From Pyrrhosoma nymphula (Eukaryota > Arthropoda > Insecta > Odonata > Coenagrionidae), in assembly GCA_963573305.1 (NCBI GenBank), contig OY754331.1, positions 9,830,868-9,894,867 of the forward strand: a DNA stretch of 64,000 nucleotides. The letters run 5' to 3'. The translations under genes and the position numbers were made by a program. Positions 35,120 through 48,213 of the stretch are shown here, piece after piece (the first letter of the stretch is position 1; every line of letters starts with the position of its first letter). The notes beneath the pieces were generated by a model, which did no database searches, was not told the DNA's origin, and saw only the letters and a list, made by a program, of their open reading frames with translations.

Positions 35120-36260
35120 AATGACCTATGAGCAAGCAAGGAAAGACAGGATTCAAGGCGTTTAGATACTGGAAAGAATCTACTTTCCAAGATACGAGTA
35201 AATACCACAAATAAATCAGATGAATCAGCCTCGGTGGAGAAGAAGAGCATGCACGATGGCTTTCTTTTGAAAAAAGTACACCAATAACTAATAATCAAAT
35301 TGTTTAGTAATTATTCCCACAACTCAACTCTATCGACTAAAACTGATTTAATTCCGAAAACATCAACATATAGCCATAAGCTATAAAATCTATCTAAATG
35401 CGAGTTCCCCGTAGTATTACGTTGTGGCAGGTTCAATCAAATTTCCTCTACTTTTTTAAAATAATGATGACCAAGCTCTTACCATTAGGTACTAAAAAAT
35501 TCCTCAAACATTGCAATAAAAACTGAATAACTCTGAGAGAACTCCAAGTACTACATGCTCGTTATAACAAAATGCATAATGCCAAAATTGAGCATTCCTA
35601 AAAGCAGTACACTCTAGAAGAAGCCATTGTGGCTACTGCTTACATTTTAAATCATATAGTACATTTAGACCGTAATGTTTTTTTTTAATTAGATCATGGA
35701 CATGCATAAGATGCTTACCAGTCCATGCAAGCAGGCGCTCACTTAAGAAAATGAATGAAGCAATAGCATGCTTGTAATCTGAATGGCTGCTGAATGCCTT
35801 TAACTTTTGGCGATGAACTACAATCCACAGTTATATATTTTTAGATAATTTTTGAAGGTTTAGTAAGATATTTTGCTTATTTAAGTTACAAATAAACACA
35901 ACAAATATTAATAATGAGACGTGATATGCCCCAAAATATTTGTCTTAAAAACCAGATATTACTGTATAAGAAAAAGAGCACCCAACCTTTAAACACTTGA
36001 CCCAGCAGCAAAGTTTGAAATAAATATTGATGTATGCTTTGGAGTTACTGGAGCGTGTTTTTCTTTCAGATAAAATGAGTATTCGTGGAAGTCTTATCTT
36101 TCAAGCTATTGCCACAAATGTTCTAATTGTAAGCGTTAATTAACACCACTTTTACCGCCATCAATATTACCAAAAACAGCTTTGCCTTTTAATTGAAGAA
36201 TTTCAATTTTTCCCCTTGTAGGTTTAGCAGATTGCTACAGCCAATCCATTCATTTCAGAA
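35120..36260. other. No recognisable gene
   Basis: AT-rich sequence with no structure noticed. Confidence 0.45.
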
Positions 36261-36268
36261 CAAATTTA

Positions 36269-37468
36269 ATGTTTAGTTTTCGTTATTTTTTTCTTAAACT
36301 TCTGAATCAGAATAATGTTTTAAATGTAATACATTCTCTCATTTTTATACAGTTTGAAAGCAATGTCAACGGAGTTTCACCTTCGTTTACTTTCCTTCCT
36401 TCCTTTTCCACATTCCCTCCCTTCATTCCCTCTCTTTGGCCCGCCGGGACCTCTTCCCCTCTCGTGACCCTCCATTCCTTCCTCCTCTTTCATCTCGCTT
36501 CATTTATTCCCGCACTCCTTCCGACGAAATCTCGAATCGTCCACTCCCCCAACCACCCCCCAGCGTCGACTCCTCTCCCACCTGTGCCTTCGGCCCCCCC
36601 TCTTCTCCCCAGCCCCCTGACGAACGCTCTATTTATTTTCCCTCTCCCATCTTCCCTCCTCCCCGTGGAAACAGGGCGGGGGGAGGCCAAGCCACCGCCG
36701 CCCAGTCCCGGCAAACAAAAGAAGGCAGACTCGGCGCTGTCTCTATGTCCCTCTTGTCTTCCCATTCCTTCGCCTTTTCTGGACCACCTTACTCCCACAC
36801 CCCCTTTCCTGCAACCTCAACACCACCACGGAGCGACTAGCCAACAATCCATCTGTTATCTCTGCCCTAACACGGCCGCAGCTTCCAACAGCGCTCCGAG
36901 GCCATCCTCTCCCCAGCGTCCCTCGTCCAATTCCCTCTTCCTCCACCCTACACTCTTCATTCTACGGCCTCCATCCCTCATTCTCTCTCTCTGTGTCCTT
37001 CTCGTTCTCCTACTCCTCCTTTGCTCTTTCAAAAACTTTCAATTCTTTTTCGGACCAGCTCGTTTTTTCCTCTTTCCTTGTCCCCCTCCCCAAACCCCAC
37101 ACAGATCTCTCCTCCTCTTCCCTTGCTGTGTTTCCCTCCCTCATCCCCAGTCCATCTGGTTGGTTTCCTCGCATCTCCGACAAGGGAGATGCGAGAAAGT
37201 CGGATCGTGGGGGAGAGAGGGGTCGTTGGCCGGTCGGCCATGCCCGAGGGGGTCGGAGGGGTTCGTGGGAATGGCTCAGATCGTTAGCCTTGAGATATTG
37301 CTGAATGGACCCCTCAACGCGACGGACACAAGTTTCGGTCTTCGCCAATCACGGCTGGATTCATTTGATGGCTTTTCACACTCTCTGCTACTCCATCGTG
37401 CAAATACAGGGGAAAATAATTCTCAGAAAGATAGAGATGAAACTTGGGTCAAAAGTAGACTAGCGTAG
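36269..37468 (+). other. 399-codon low-complexity open frame in a C-rich island, probably non-coding
   Basis: An ATG-started frame stays open for 1.2 kb, which is long for this window, but it coincides with a C/T-rich, stop-poor island (36370-37180). The translation is Ser/Pro/Leu/Phe-rich with no domain, and competing frames are open on both strands. The tail after 37190 changes composition. A real gene or an lncRNA exon cannot be excluded. A local palindrome (GCATCTC...GAGATGC, 37170-37190) lies inside. Confidence 0.25.
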
Positions 37469-37479
37469 AGTGGAAACCT

Positions 37480-40400
37480 GATATTTTTTAAGCTTTAGCA
37501 TTTCACTGTATATTCATAAAAAAGTATGATCCATTAATATATCCAGCGGCCGGACCTCACCAATTACGCAGTGACTCTCTAAACGGTAGTCGAAATAGAT
37601 TAGAGATCTTTTTGAGGAGATAATTACAATCTTATTGAGAACGGAAAATACACTACATACATAGTTTCATTGCAACCGGCGAAAAACTTTAGATAAGATA
37701 TTTTTTGTGGAATAAAGATGTTATTTACACTCACAGAAGTAATATTTTAAGCTGATGGTAACATGATCGACGAAGTTCGTGAATGATTCAGGAAAATTTG
37801 AGGGGATATGAAAAAAGGATAAATAAAATGGGATAATTCCAGCTATTTATCATCGCAGGAATTATAAGTATGAAGTTAATTTTCGAGTTTGATACCGAAA
37901 GCCCAGGACATTGTGTACCTACCGAAAGATAGAAAAACACCCTCTACTCGGACTTTTTTTACATCACGTCATATGCTATTGGTTTTTCATTATTAAGAAG
38001 TCATTTCATTAAAGAGAAAGAAAATAGACCTAAGAACCTAATTTTTATGTAATTTTCTTCCTATAACCTAGCAGTCCGTCAATTACATTGACCTACAGAA
38101 AAAATACATCCGAAAGGTTTTTGAAAAACAAAAGGGATTAGTTTCTAAATTTTACCCTAATGTAAATCTGATGATTCGAGCTGTTAGAACGGTTAATTAT
38201 CGCCCAAAAATAGCACTCAGTTATATAACTTCCATGAAATTTGGTGGTAATTCATGTATTTAAACCAGCTCAATGCAATTTTAAATAGAGCTCTGCTTAC
38301 AAATCATGGGGAATATTCATCACTTAAGTTTTCAACCACGTGGTGTACAGTTACAGACATCATCGTGGACAGTATCTGAGTCCGGTGGATACTTGACGTA
38401 CTAGCCCAACACCATAACACTTTGGCATTGCAATTAACCGTTTACATTTAAGTATTTGTTAACCTTAACTTATCTTCTAATATCTGTTCATTTACCTGGC
38501 AGGTGAATCGTCTCCTTTTTAGCTTCTGACTTTTAATGACTTCTACCAAGTATATTTTTTTATTTAATTAACGACAATCCCTTATCGTTCTCTTTTCAGA
38601 GATATCTAACTTTTTTACAGCTTTCTTATTCAAAATGTGACCGTCTACCTTTCACTTTCTAGATTCAAAATTATTTATGGATCATAAGTTGAGGCCATTG
38701 TCATAATATCTCAAACTCTTCAAAAGTTGGATAATGTTAGAACTTTCTAATGATTATTGCTCAAGGGAAACTAAGAACTTTGTATAATGTCATTACAAAA
38801 AAGAAGCAACAGGATGCCAACAAGTAATGTAATAAAGTCAAGATATATTATGAGGTGGTATAAATTTATTCTTGTCGTCATGAAAGTTTTCAGTGGTCTT
38901 TTCTCCTTTTATTTTTTTAAGGAGAAAAATAAGTCAGACTCAAGCGCTCATCGGCCTCAAAACATTTAAATCGTAAAAGCCTTGCTAGTTAGCTTATCTT
39001 TACTTGAGCATGGTGTGCATAAAATTCACTTACTCTTATTGAATTATGAGATTATTTGTTAGAAAAATATTAATGCTAAATAATATTTACAGAAATGGAA
39101 GTTATTTTCAACATTTTTGCAAATTAGTCACCTATGTCTTCGCCTCTGCTAACATATTTACCATAGCTATATTTCATATTTGCAAAAATAATGATACATT
39201 TTATGTGGCATATTATTAGCTACAAGTGGGAAAAATACGTCCAGTGAAATACCTCAGTATAAACTAAGAAAAAAGGCAATAATTTGAGTTGACATGCAAT
39301 ACTCGTATGAATTCCATAATAATAAATTATTTCCCAACCCATTTAATACGAAAAGTATTCTTTCGTAAGCATTGGTATTAAATTCATACCGAATACTACT
39401 GCAAATTCTATGCCTAATGAATTTAGCATCTACAGATTCATGCTATTTTATCGACTAGTTACAATATTAGTCTAAGACCTGCTTATAATGGCAACATGTA
39501 ATGTATTTTTATGAATTAATCACCTATTTATTATATCATAACTGTGTCCTCGCTTTTTTAATCTCATACCACAGCAGTGTGATCACATCATTTTTTTTAT
39601 TCTTTCAGCTGTCCTAAAAAATTGTTTTTCAGAGTTGACCAACAAACTTCTACAAATATTTATTGGTTAGCATATGTTATCCATGCATTTATATGCAAAA
39701 AAGTGAACTTATGAGGTGTCAACATAGAGAACTTCAGTATTTCTTCCATAAAATACCAGAGAATTTATCTTAGTTTCATTATTGCTGTTAATGGCGTGCT
39801 TCGCAATTGCTTGTAAAAGACGTACAGCTATGGAATTGAAAGGAAATGCATGTTATATGTACCCAGTTTAGCTTTGTGGCAGAAAAGATTATCACAGTAC
39901 GCATGTGAATTACATGAAATCCTCCAAGGGTTTTAGGAATAAAATTTAAGCACCATAATTTCATTCCTGTTGTTAATTCAGCCACGAAAAAAACATTTTT
40001 ATACGTAAATTGACCACTAATAATAATAGAGTCAATTAATCTGCGTTTATGGTGAATTAATTTTGCATCAAAATGAAGATATTTGAAAAAGATTTATTTA
40101 TTTTAAATTTATTTCATCACCAAAAAGGTTTTGTTTTTAACATGGCTTAATCTACTGCTAGCAAACTGTCAACCATCGACTCATAAATTGCACAGTCACA
40201 ACATTTCACTTTCTTAAGTTGTTTCAACGAATTCCACGGCGCGAGTCAAGAGGATTCCTTGAATATCGCTTTTTGTAAAGTTCAGAATAACCAAATGATT
40301 ATTCTTGCAATATTCCTATTTTCATAAGCTCAATTAAAAAATGTCCAACTTATTTTAAAACCATTAAATATTTACTGCCCAGCAAAGAGCAGAAATTCAG

Positions 40401-41780
40401 CTACATGTAGTAATTAAATGGTCACTTTTTCTACTGGCCACTCAAATTAACCTGTAATAAAATTGCTTAGTAATAATAGATCTCATTTTTACTCCTAGCC
40501 AATCATAGTTTAGTTTTTTATCGGATCAAAATTTCTATGCTATATGCAGGGCAAATTAGCTTTCAAAGCTGTGTTCCAGGAATATAATTGAAAAAAAGAC
40601 TGCTACTTTAGCCATTCTGAAAATACAGTAATTTATTGCTGTTACGTCATGATGGTAGAGTAAGTCTGTGAGTGTATTTGTTACTCATCTGTACAACACA
40701 GCGCAACTCCCTATAACTCATGGGTACAATAATAAGAAGTACACTTAAGGTTCATTATATTAACGAAAGCATCTGTGAGGTAAATTTAAATAATTGTCCT
40801 AGATTAATGGGATTTAACTAAATTATCTTGTTTGTCTACATTAGATTTGTCTACTTTTAGCTGCTTCCTCGCAAAATTTGAAGCTTAAAACGGAAGACCT
40901 GAAGACGCCAGCTGGATGGCTGGAGAAACTGTCGTCATAAATTGAGGACACGCATAGGAACGGCTGAGGGACACCAAACGCCAATATGCCAATATTTCCA
41001 ATATGCCAATTAATATCAGCCAATATCTACTTTCTTCTACTTGACTTGTGAATCGCAACCTTTTAACCGCCTGGGCAAAATATCAATATCCGTCCAAAAT
41101 ACAGTACAAAAAAGTGTTCGATTCACTTGCTCTACGATTTGAGGCCAACTCGTTCATACGCTTATTTTAAAATCCTTTTTGGCTTGGAATAATTAACCCT
41201 AATTTATAATCATTCGATGCGACGGATTTCAGCATAGTGATCGATTATTCAAGATACTCCTACATTTATTATTTGAAAACCTCTGCTAGAGCTCTGGCTC
41301 ATTGTGTGTGTGTAATAGCGTGAGAAACCATAGTGCCCAACCCTTTTCCGGCTCTAAATAAAGAAATATATATATGAAAAATAGCATTATTATGCAAATT
41401 TTATAATTTCTTACGACATAATTTTATTTTTTAAGGATAAATATTCAGCCCTATGGTTATGGAAACTATAAAAAAACGATTGAGAGCAACTATTCACCTT
41501 CGTTTGTTCATTTATAACGAAATTTTTAACATCGAAATATTCATAAATGATGCATCTTTGTTGATCCAAGAAAACCTATATGCAACATGTACAACCATTT
41601 ATTTCGCTCGTTTATCTGGCACTCATTTTCCACTGCTGCGCAATTTTCGATCTAAGTCCCTTGACAGTTTTTTCTTCTGCTATGCGTAAGATGTATTTTG
41701 TTCCAAACTCTACTTGAAACCACTGTCTTCGTTTTGGGAGTGCATTTGTTTCTTCATGAAATCTAAGGCTACGTCGTCAT
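37480..41780. other. 4.3 kb without a recognisable gene
   Basis: AT-rich; short frames only. No inverted or tandem repeats of note. Confidence 0.45.
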
Positions 41781-41784
41781 CATT

Positions 41785-42330
41785 GGTCGTTCAATCCTAA
41801 GATTGGATAAGACAGTAAGCCCACCATCCTTCCCCATCTAATACTAGTTCCCTTACTCCATGCTAGTTCTCTTTGTTTGCCGTTTCTTTATTTGGTCCAT
41901 GTATTTATCCCTTGGTCTTCCTCTCAGGGATTTTCCCTCTATTTTTCCTTCAATTATATTCTTCACCAACTCATTTTTCCTCTGAGTGTGCAAATCTCTC
42001 TGGTTTTTCTTTTCTGCGTAGTGTTTCAAATGGTTCTTTCATCTCCTACTCCTATGTCTAATTCTTTATTTATAATTACATCCATAATTGATCTTCAGCA
42101 TCCACCTCCAACGCCAGGTTTAAAAATCTCCTCATTTTTTCTGGTGTTTCATAGCTTGGCCAGTTCCAATATAGATGTCCATTGTACTTCTTCCGTCCTA
42201 CGGGATGGTGCTTCCTATGTTGGTGAATTTCATCATGGAACCCAATGATATTCTTTACTCGTCAGCTCCTATTGCCAGAATTTCAATCATATTTTTTCGC
42301 AGCGCTTCTATTACTGTCCGTTTGCATTTC
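41785..42330 (-). pseudogene. LINE RT C-terminal remnant, minus strand (RTE/Jockey-like)
   Basis: Minus-strand translation contains WRWMLKI (RT C-terminal W-RRM-KI block), then after damage RKNELVKNIIEGKIEGKSLR and GRPRDKYMDQIKK. This matches the LINE tail R.N.L.K.IIEGK.EGKRGRGRPR..Y..QI. The end reads CCAATCTTAGGATTGAACGACCAATGATGACGACG on the minus strand, like the ends of the copies at 55905 and 57090. Frameshifts and stops are present. The insertion is 5'-truncated. Confidence 0.65.
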
Positions 42331-42339
42331 AAATAAAAC

Positions 42340-43130
42340 TTGCTTGGTGATAACTTAGACATATTGCATGATAAATGACAGTTTATATTTTATTTTTTAA
42401 TGGTAAGTTTAGTGGAAAGTTACAGAGGAAAGGCTTGTAAAGAAATTTACCATTTTGATATTATTTCGTGTCCCAATTTGGCCCAAATGGCTGAAATCCT
42501 ACATGTACTATTAAGGTGCGTGTACAAACCGTTTTCTGTCAACAATGGCAAATACTTCTAGCAGACTGAAAGGGGATAAATTGTATGAATATGCACTTAT
42601 CTCTGAATGCAACAAGTTATTTATTATTAGTCAAGTACTTTCTGAGTGAATGCGATTTTTTCAGGTAGTAGTAAATATTTCTTCTTGCCCTCGAAATCGT
42701 TTACCGCTGTAAAAAGAACACCACAGCAAAGAAGTGGAAGCTAGTGTTTTCCATCTTTCCCAAAGTAATTCCCACGGAACATTCACCAAGCTTACTGCTG
42801 TAAATGACATTCTTCTCTGAATCTGAATCGTAATCATCCATGACTGAGAATATTCAAATGTCTCAATCGCTCTTCCTTCGATAAATATCTCTTTGACTCC
42901 CAGTGCTATCACTGATCAGGGTTGCTGTGTGCATCCCTAATTTTCAAAATGAAATATATGGTATGATAAGAACCTATATTCTCAAATGATGGCGAAGAAA
43001 TGAGAAAAATAATGCATTGAAAAAAATAAGAAACATTATTAAAAAAGTAATTAAACATGTATACAAAAACTCATAAAAGAAAATTGCTGAAAATTCTGAT
43101 GTTGACGGTTATACTTAAGTGTTGCAAACT
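42340..43130. other. No recognisable gene
   Basis: AT-rich with short frames only; an 83-codon minus-strand frame (42661-42912) shows no known domain. Confidence 0.4.
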
Positions 43131-43131
43131 A

Positions 43132-43252
43132 GCAAGGTTCCACAGATGTTTTAATTTGGTGACTGGTTTCAAAACAACGTACCATTATCAGGCCAGATTG
43201 TATGCCTTGTATTGAAATTGGTCGCCAAATTAAAATATCTGTGGAACCTTGC
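43132..43252. mobile_element. Head-to-head fold-back with hammerhead-like core
   Basis: 41-bp arms (43132-43172 and 43212-43252) with few mismatches: GCAAGGTTCCACAGATGTTT and complement. The left copy (minus strand) reads CCTGATAATGG...TTGAAACCAGTCACCAAATTAA, then ATCTGTGGAACC. The right copy is truncated inside the core. The GAAACC..GTC..CAAA.TAAAA...TGTGGAA order is shared with the 18.45 and 22.93 kb fold-backs, so the three form one superfamily. Confidence 0.7.
43166..43191 (-). ncRNA. Degenerate hammerhead-like core
   Basis: Minus strand CTGATAA (43190-43184) and GAAAC (43170-43166). One core change from CUGANGA, and weak stem II pairing. Confidence 0.4.
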
Positions 43253-43259
43253 CTGTGCC

Positions 43260-45890
43260 TTTCCTTTTTAAACCATCATAAAGGAGTTCCATCATGTTCC
43301 ACCTGATTCCATTGAATGTTGCAAACTATGTTTCTATGCTATGATTTACGGAAAATATGGTACCAACTTTGATAAATTGTAAATGGTAATCAACAGCTAA
43401 TGTATTTAAAGTGTTCAAACATACATATCGAAAAACTCAAAGCAATGAAAACCTGTTTGAAACAAAGAAACAGGAAATCTTCATGATGTCTGGGCCAAAC
43501 TGATAGGTTTGATGAAACAAGGTATAGTGGAATGTCCCGCACGATTATATTTCAAGACACTCAGGTCTAGTTTTATGATTACTGATTAACGTTAATCACT
43601 AGATGACTTTGACTATTCGATAACATTTTGACGGCTGATATTTCAGGTGTTTGTTTACTGCACCAGACTGTAGGTTATTTGATTTGAAGGTTAATCGTTG
43701 GAGAACGAATTAACTTCGATTTTTATGAAAGAAAAATATTTAAACAGAGATTAAAAAATTATGCCTAAAGATACGTTATAATGTATTGGGGTTTATATCA
43801 AATCAGGTGTATGAGAAAGGCCGTTCTCGAAAGCATAGAAACCATTGAAAAGTTACATTGTACCATAGAGATGGAAATCACAAAAATATGAACATGGAGT
43901 AGTAGTCCGAAAAATTGTGATCGCACTGTCCCGCGATCACTTGATTCTTACTTGACATGCTTTCCCCCTGTAGTAAACGCCATCTCATAAATTCGCCAAG
44001 GCACATTTATACGCTTTATTGAATTCTCCTGTACTTGTCAAAAATCGCTAGAGGGGAAAATGTTTCCTGGACCGAATATATAATCAAAGAGCAACGGTTT
44101 TCCTGGTTGCCCATTTTTTAATGGATTCATTTTGAAAGCAAACATTCGAGTTTGAGAGCAGGTGCTCGTCTCACAGAAGAGATAACACGAAAGTTTCCTT
44201 AACGTCATTCCCTTGATAAATCATCTCTATAAGGGTTTTCAGTATAAAGTACGTGTAACATTATTTTTATTTATGATATTTATTGCGGCAAAGAAAATAT
44301 ATATCGGCACGGTAAGTCATTAAAGGTCTTCGATATTATTTTAATAGAGATCGTTTTTAACTTTTCGATAGCGGCATTTAATTTCATGGTATCTACTCCT
44401 CAAGCACAACTGCTATTCCCTTCCATCAGCTCAAAAAAAGCAGGTTATTTTCCACCCCTTCCTACCAAATTTTTTTATGAAAAGAATAAAGTTAACATAC
44501 AAATACAGAAAGTTCAACGAAAAACTTGCGCTCAATTTTGTGGCAACATGGCAGAGGGAATCGAAGCACACAATTTTGGGACCTAAAACCAAAAATAAAA
44601 TTGGACAAAAACAAATATTCCCGCGGTTGAGGCTCTATTTCCCCCCACAAATAATAGCTGGTATCCCCCACCCCGGCGTCAGCCGTGAAAAAAATCCTAA
44701 ACAACGGAGCAGCAGTTGCCGTGTTGGATGATATTTGGAGCCGAAAAAATAAAAGGAGGGAACAATCGCAAAAAGCAAACAAGTGAGAATTTCACTCGGA
44801 GCTTCCTGAGCCTACGAAAATGTGTGGCAATGGAGAATGAGAAAGAGGGAGAAAAAGGTAGTGAGTGTGATAAGGTAGATGAAAAAGGAAAGAGAAAGCA
44901 GAGAGAAAGAGGGAATAGGGAACGGGGAGTTGGTTGGGATGAAGGAGAAGATCTGCGGGAGAACCAACAACAGTGCGGGCCGCGAAACAAAATTGAAACT
45001 ATACATCAAGCAAGAAGTTTCGGGAAATGAAAGTAATATACGTGATTCAAGTGCGTGTGGGAGATGGGGTGTTCACAAAAGGGGTGAGAATGAATGAGAG
45101 GGCGAGGGTTGGAGGGAAGAAGGGTTGTATGACTCGAGGAATATGAGGGAATGCGTAGAATGGAAGGGCGGACGTGGACTCGGAAGGGAGAGAGGAGGAT
45201 TTAAGTAGGGATTAGCCTCGCACATACAAAGGGCCCTATTCTCATCATTTGTCAAGCGACATTCCCTCACAGCTCCCTTGGTTCAGCACAACCACACGTT
45301 AGTCACCTTAGGATTCCAGCCATAGGCGTTACTATGGATTACAATTTTTTCATAAAGTTTGGTAGAAATATTTTCTTGATTAATTTAATAGATAACCCCT
45401 TTACTTACGCCCAATAGTATGACATACCTCTTCTACGATGGCCAAAAGTGGCAACAACTAAACTAAGAGATTTATCTATGCCGCAAAACTTGAAGGTAAC
45501 GATTCACCATTTCCTCAGGATAGTGAATAATAAATGTATGCATTGCATCATATTAATTGTATTAGTTTTCCCGCCTTTTGCGTCCCACTAGCTGGAAAAG
45601 CAAAATTAAGAGAGAATCTCATAACACCTTAAATAAAAGCCGAACTACCCAATGAAACGTTTACCACACAGCTATTGTGACGTATTTGCAGTGAAATTGG
45701 AAGTAACTTATTACATAAGCAACGGAAAAGTATTGAGCAATACCATCTTTTTCCCAATAAAGTACACCAAACTGATTGAGTAGGCAAATTGAGACCACAA
45801 AAAGATGAATAACTAATGCTCTTAAGACCATCAAACATTAAGAGCAACAAACTTCGGCAAATGACATTTAAATCGTAAGGCTGGATTGTG
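43260..45890. other. No recognisable gene; purine-rich island at 44820-45220
   Basis: AGAGAGG-rich plus-strand sequence at 44820-45220 opens several Glu/Lys/Arg- or, in reverse, Ser/Leu/Phe-rich frames without domains. The rest is AT-rich. Confidence 0.4.
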
Positions 45891-45894
45891 AAAA

Positions 45895-47450
45895 CAAAAC
45901 TGCTGATGAAATCAAAACTGATATCGTCAAGTTAGGCTCAGAGATTAACATAATTAACTGCGATGTGAATCATCTATGAGGAGTGTTTTGTGATTAAACC
46001 AAAAATACGAGGAAATAAGCCTAAAGTTATTATTATTTTTAATTCAAAAAATTCTAAAAATGAATGGTTGAAGAGAAAAGACACTTTAAGATCTCAAGAT
46101 TTCAGATCAAGAAGAGGTGGTGGTAATATTTATGTAAATGAACACCTAACTTCGTGTTATAGAGACCTATTGTGGAAAAGGAAAAATAAATTTAGTAACT
46201 ATAAATATGTTTGGTGCAACAAAGACATTTTAGAGAAATTTGCAGATATTGTTAATACTAATCTAGATATAAACAATAGGGTGGTAATCACAATTATATA
46301 GACTTTTAAAAAGCATTCGACACTGTCAATCATATTATATTATTGGATGATTTGCAAAAATTGGGTATACGAGGGATAACCTTACAGTGGTTCAGAAGTT
46401 ACCTTGAAAACAGAAACATAACTGTGAAGCTAAATGACAAAGAAAGCAAGCAAGAGGTTATAAAGTATGAGGTACCCCAAGGCTCCATTCTTGGACCTAC
46501 GATTATTCTTTTAAATATAAATGGCATTGTGAGATGTATAAAATACGGTAAAATCCTGACGCACGCTGATGATGTGGTTCTAATTTCAACCCATAAGACA
46601 TCAATATAACAACAGCTCACATGGAGGAAGACCTGAATAGTCTAGCTTACTGGTCTTATGATCATGATATGATCATCAATGTAAGTAAATCAAAAGTAAT
46701 GTTGATCTTCTCCTGTGGGTTAAAAAAAGTTCCACATACTCATATCTATCTCTATCTGCACGAGCATAAATGTCTACACAGGAAATTGTACATGTATTCA
46801 TGTATGTGTGTTCCGCTGGAACAAGTGCAACAGTAAAAATATATTGGTGCTATAATCGATCAATACTTTAAATTTGATATGCACATTATAAAAGTAAATA
46901 GCAGGTTAATGAAGGTATGCTACCAGATTTACAAATGAGAACACTGGTTTCTAATAAGATCAAGATGATAATATACTTTTCATTGGTCGAATCGATCATT
47001 AGATAAGGGCTAACAATATGGAGCAATATGGCTAAGTGTTATAAAGCAAAACTGCAAGCGACAAAGGATGAAATTGTTAAATGCCTGAAAAACAATTGTG
47101 AAAGATATGCTATTGATAAGGAAACTGTTGTACAAAGTAATGCTAGCAAGTAGCAACCTCAATGCAACAGAGCAATGTATGCAAAAATAGGGATACTTAA
47201 TGTTACAAATTTGTGGCATTAGTAGATTATTATTTTAACAAAAGAATTCTGAAGTATGTTGAAAATACACACATTATGAGTAAAAGAAATATATATTACC
47301 CTAAATATTTGATACCGAGGTGTTACAACAATTATGGTAAAAATAGATTAAATGTAAAAATACCTCTAATAGTTTACCAGAAAAACCAAAAGACCTAAAA
47401 AATATTAGCGAAATAAAATTGAGATTAAGAGAGTGTCTTAATTCACCATG
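45895..47450 (+). pseudogene. CR1/Jockey-type LINE with ORF1 fragment fused to RT by deletion
   Basis: Two parts read in order. First (45990-46225), an ORF1-type domain like those related to baculovirus FP proteins: KPKVIIIFNS, NEWLKRK, then NIYVNEHLT and YKYVWC. From about 46225 the frame passes directly into RT: NTNLDINNRVV, a frameshift at ~46300, FKKAFDTVNH-equivalent, LQKLGIRG, WFRSYLENRN, VPQGSILGP (46472-46500), and HADD (46563) in place of the usual YADD box. Further downstream INVSKSK, then SIIR, GLTIWSN and a Lys-rich tail. The endonuclease domain that should lie between is missing, so an internal deletion joined ORF1 to RT. Several stops; inactive. Confidence 0.75.
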
Positions 47451-47459
47451 AATTGCATA

Positions 47460-48210
47460 GTCATATGGTTATTGAACATACTAATTGAAAAAATCCTAGT
47501 ATATATGTAATTTACTTTTTTAAATGCGAATACTCCTATTCATATTCAGTGAATAATCCTATTTGTGTATTAGCTGCATAACTATGTACTAATGTGTGGG
47601 GCCAATTGAATAAGTAACGTGGACCAATTGGAACCAGCCGAGAAACTTAATGAGGTTTGATAGGAACAAATTATGTTTAAAATATACCATAACCCAATGT
47701 AAAATAATTTAATTATCCAACGTAAAAAAATTAACTTTTTGTGTGGACGAAAATATATTTTGTTACTGAAGCAAATATTATCAGCGAACAAATTGAAAAA
47801 AATCATAAATCTCCGCGTCTTTAAAGGATAAAAAATATTGTCTCATCCCACAACTAAAATGGCCACCGAGAAAATAAAATTTTGCCCAATACAAATTAAG
47901 TGAAAATGTAGAGTTAAAATTTTAAAATGTATCTCTATATATCCCTCTCTATATCTCCTTCTTAGTTTCTTCATGTTATCTTAAACTCTTTTAATGCCAT
48001 CCATGACACCTTTTTTCCAACATACTCCTATAGGTATGGTTATCATATTCAGATGCCCTTAAACCGGGACATATCTTAAAGGGACAACAACCAGAACAAA
48101 ATCGGGAAGTAATTAACAAAAGTAAAACTGATGGTGTGCAGTTATTTTATTCCTTGATTTAAATTACAATATAAAATGTTTGCTACAGCCGCGGTGCTTA
48201 TAGTGCCAAA
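47460..48210. other. No recognisable gene
   Basis: AT-rich; a short AACCGGGACATATC string near 48063 resembles the CCGGGACA strings at 49840-49925, but I cannot build a repeat from it. Confidence 0.4.
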
Positions 48211-48213
48211 CTC

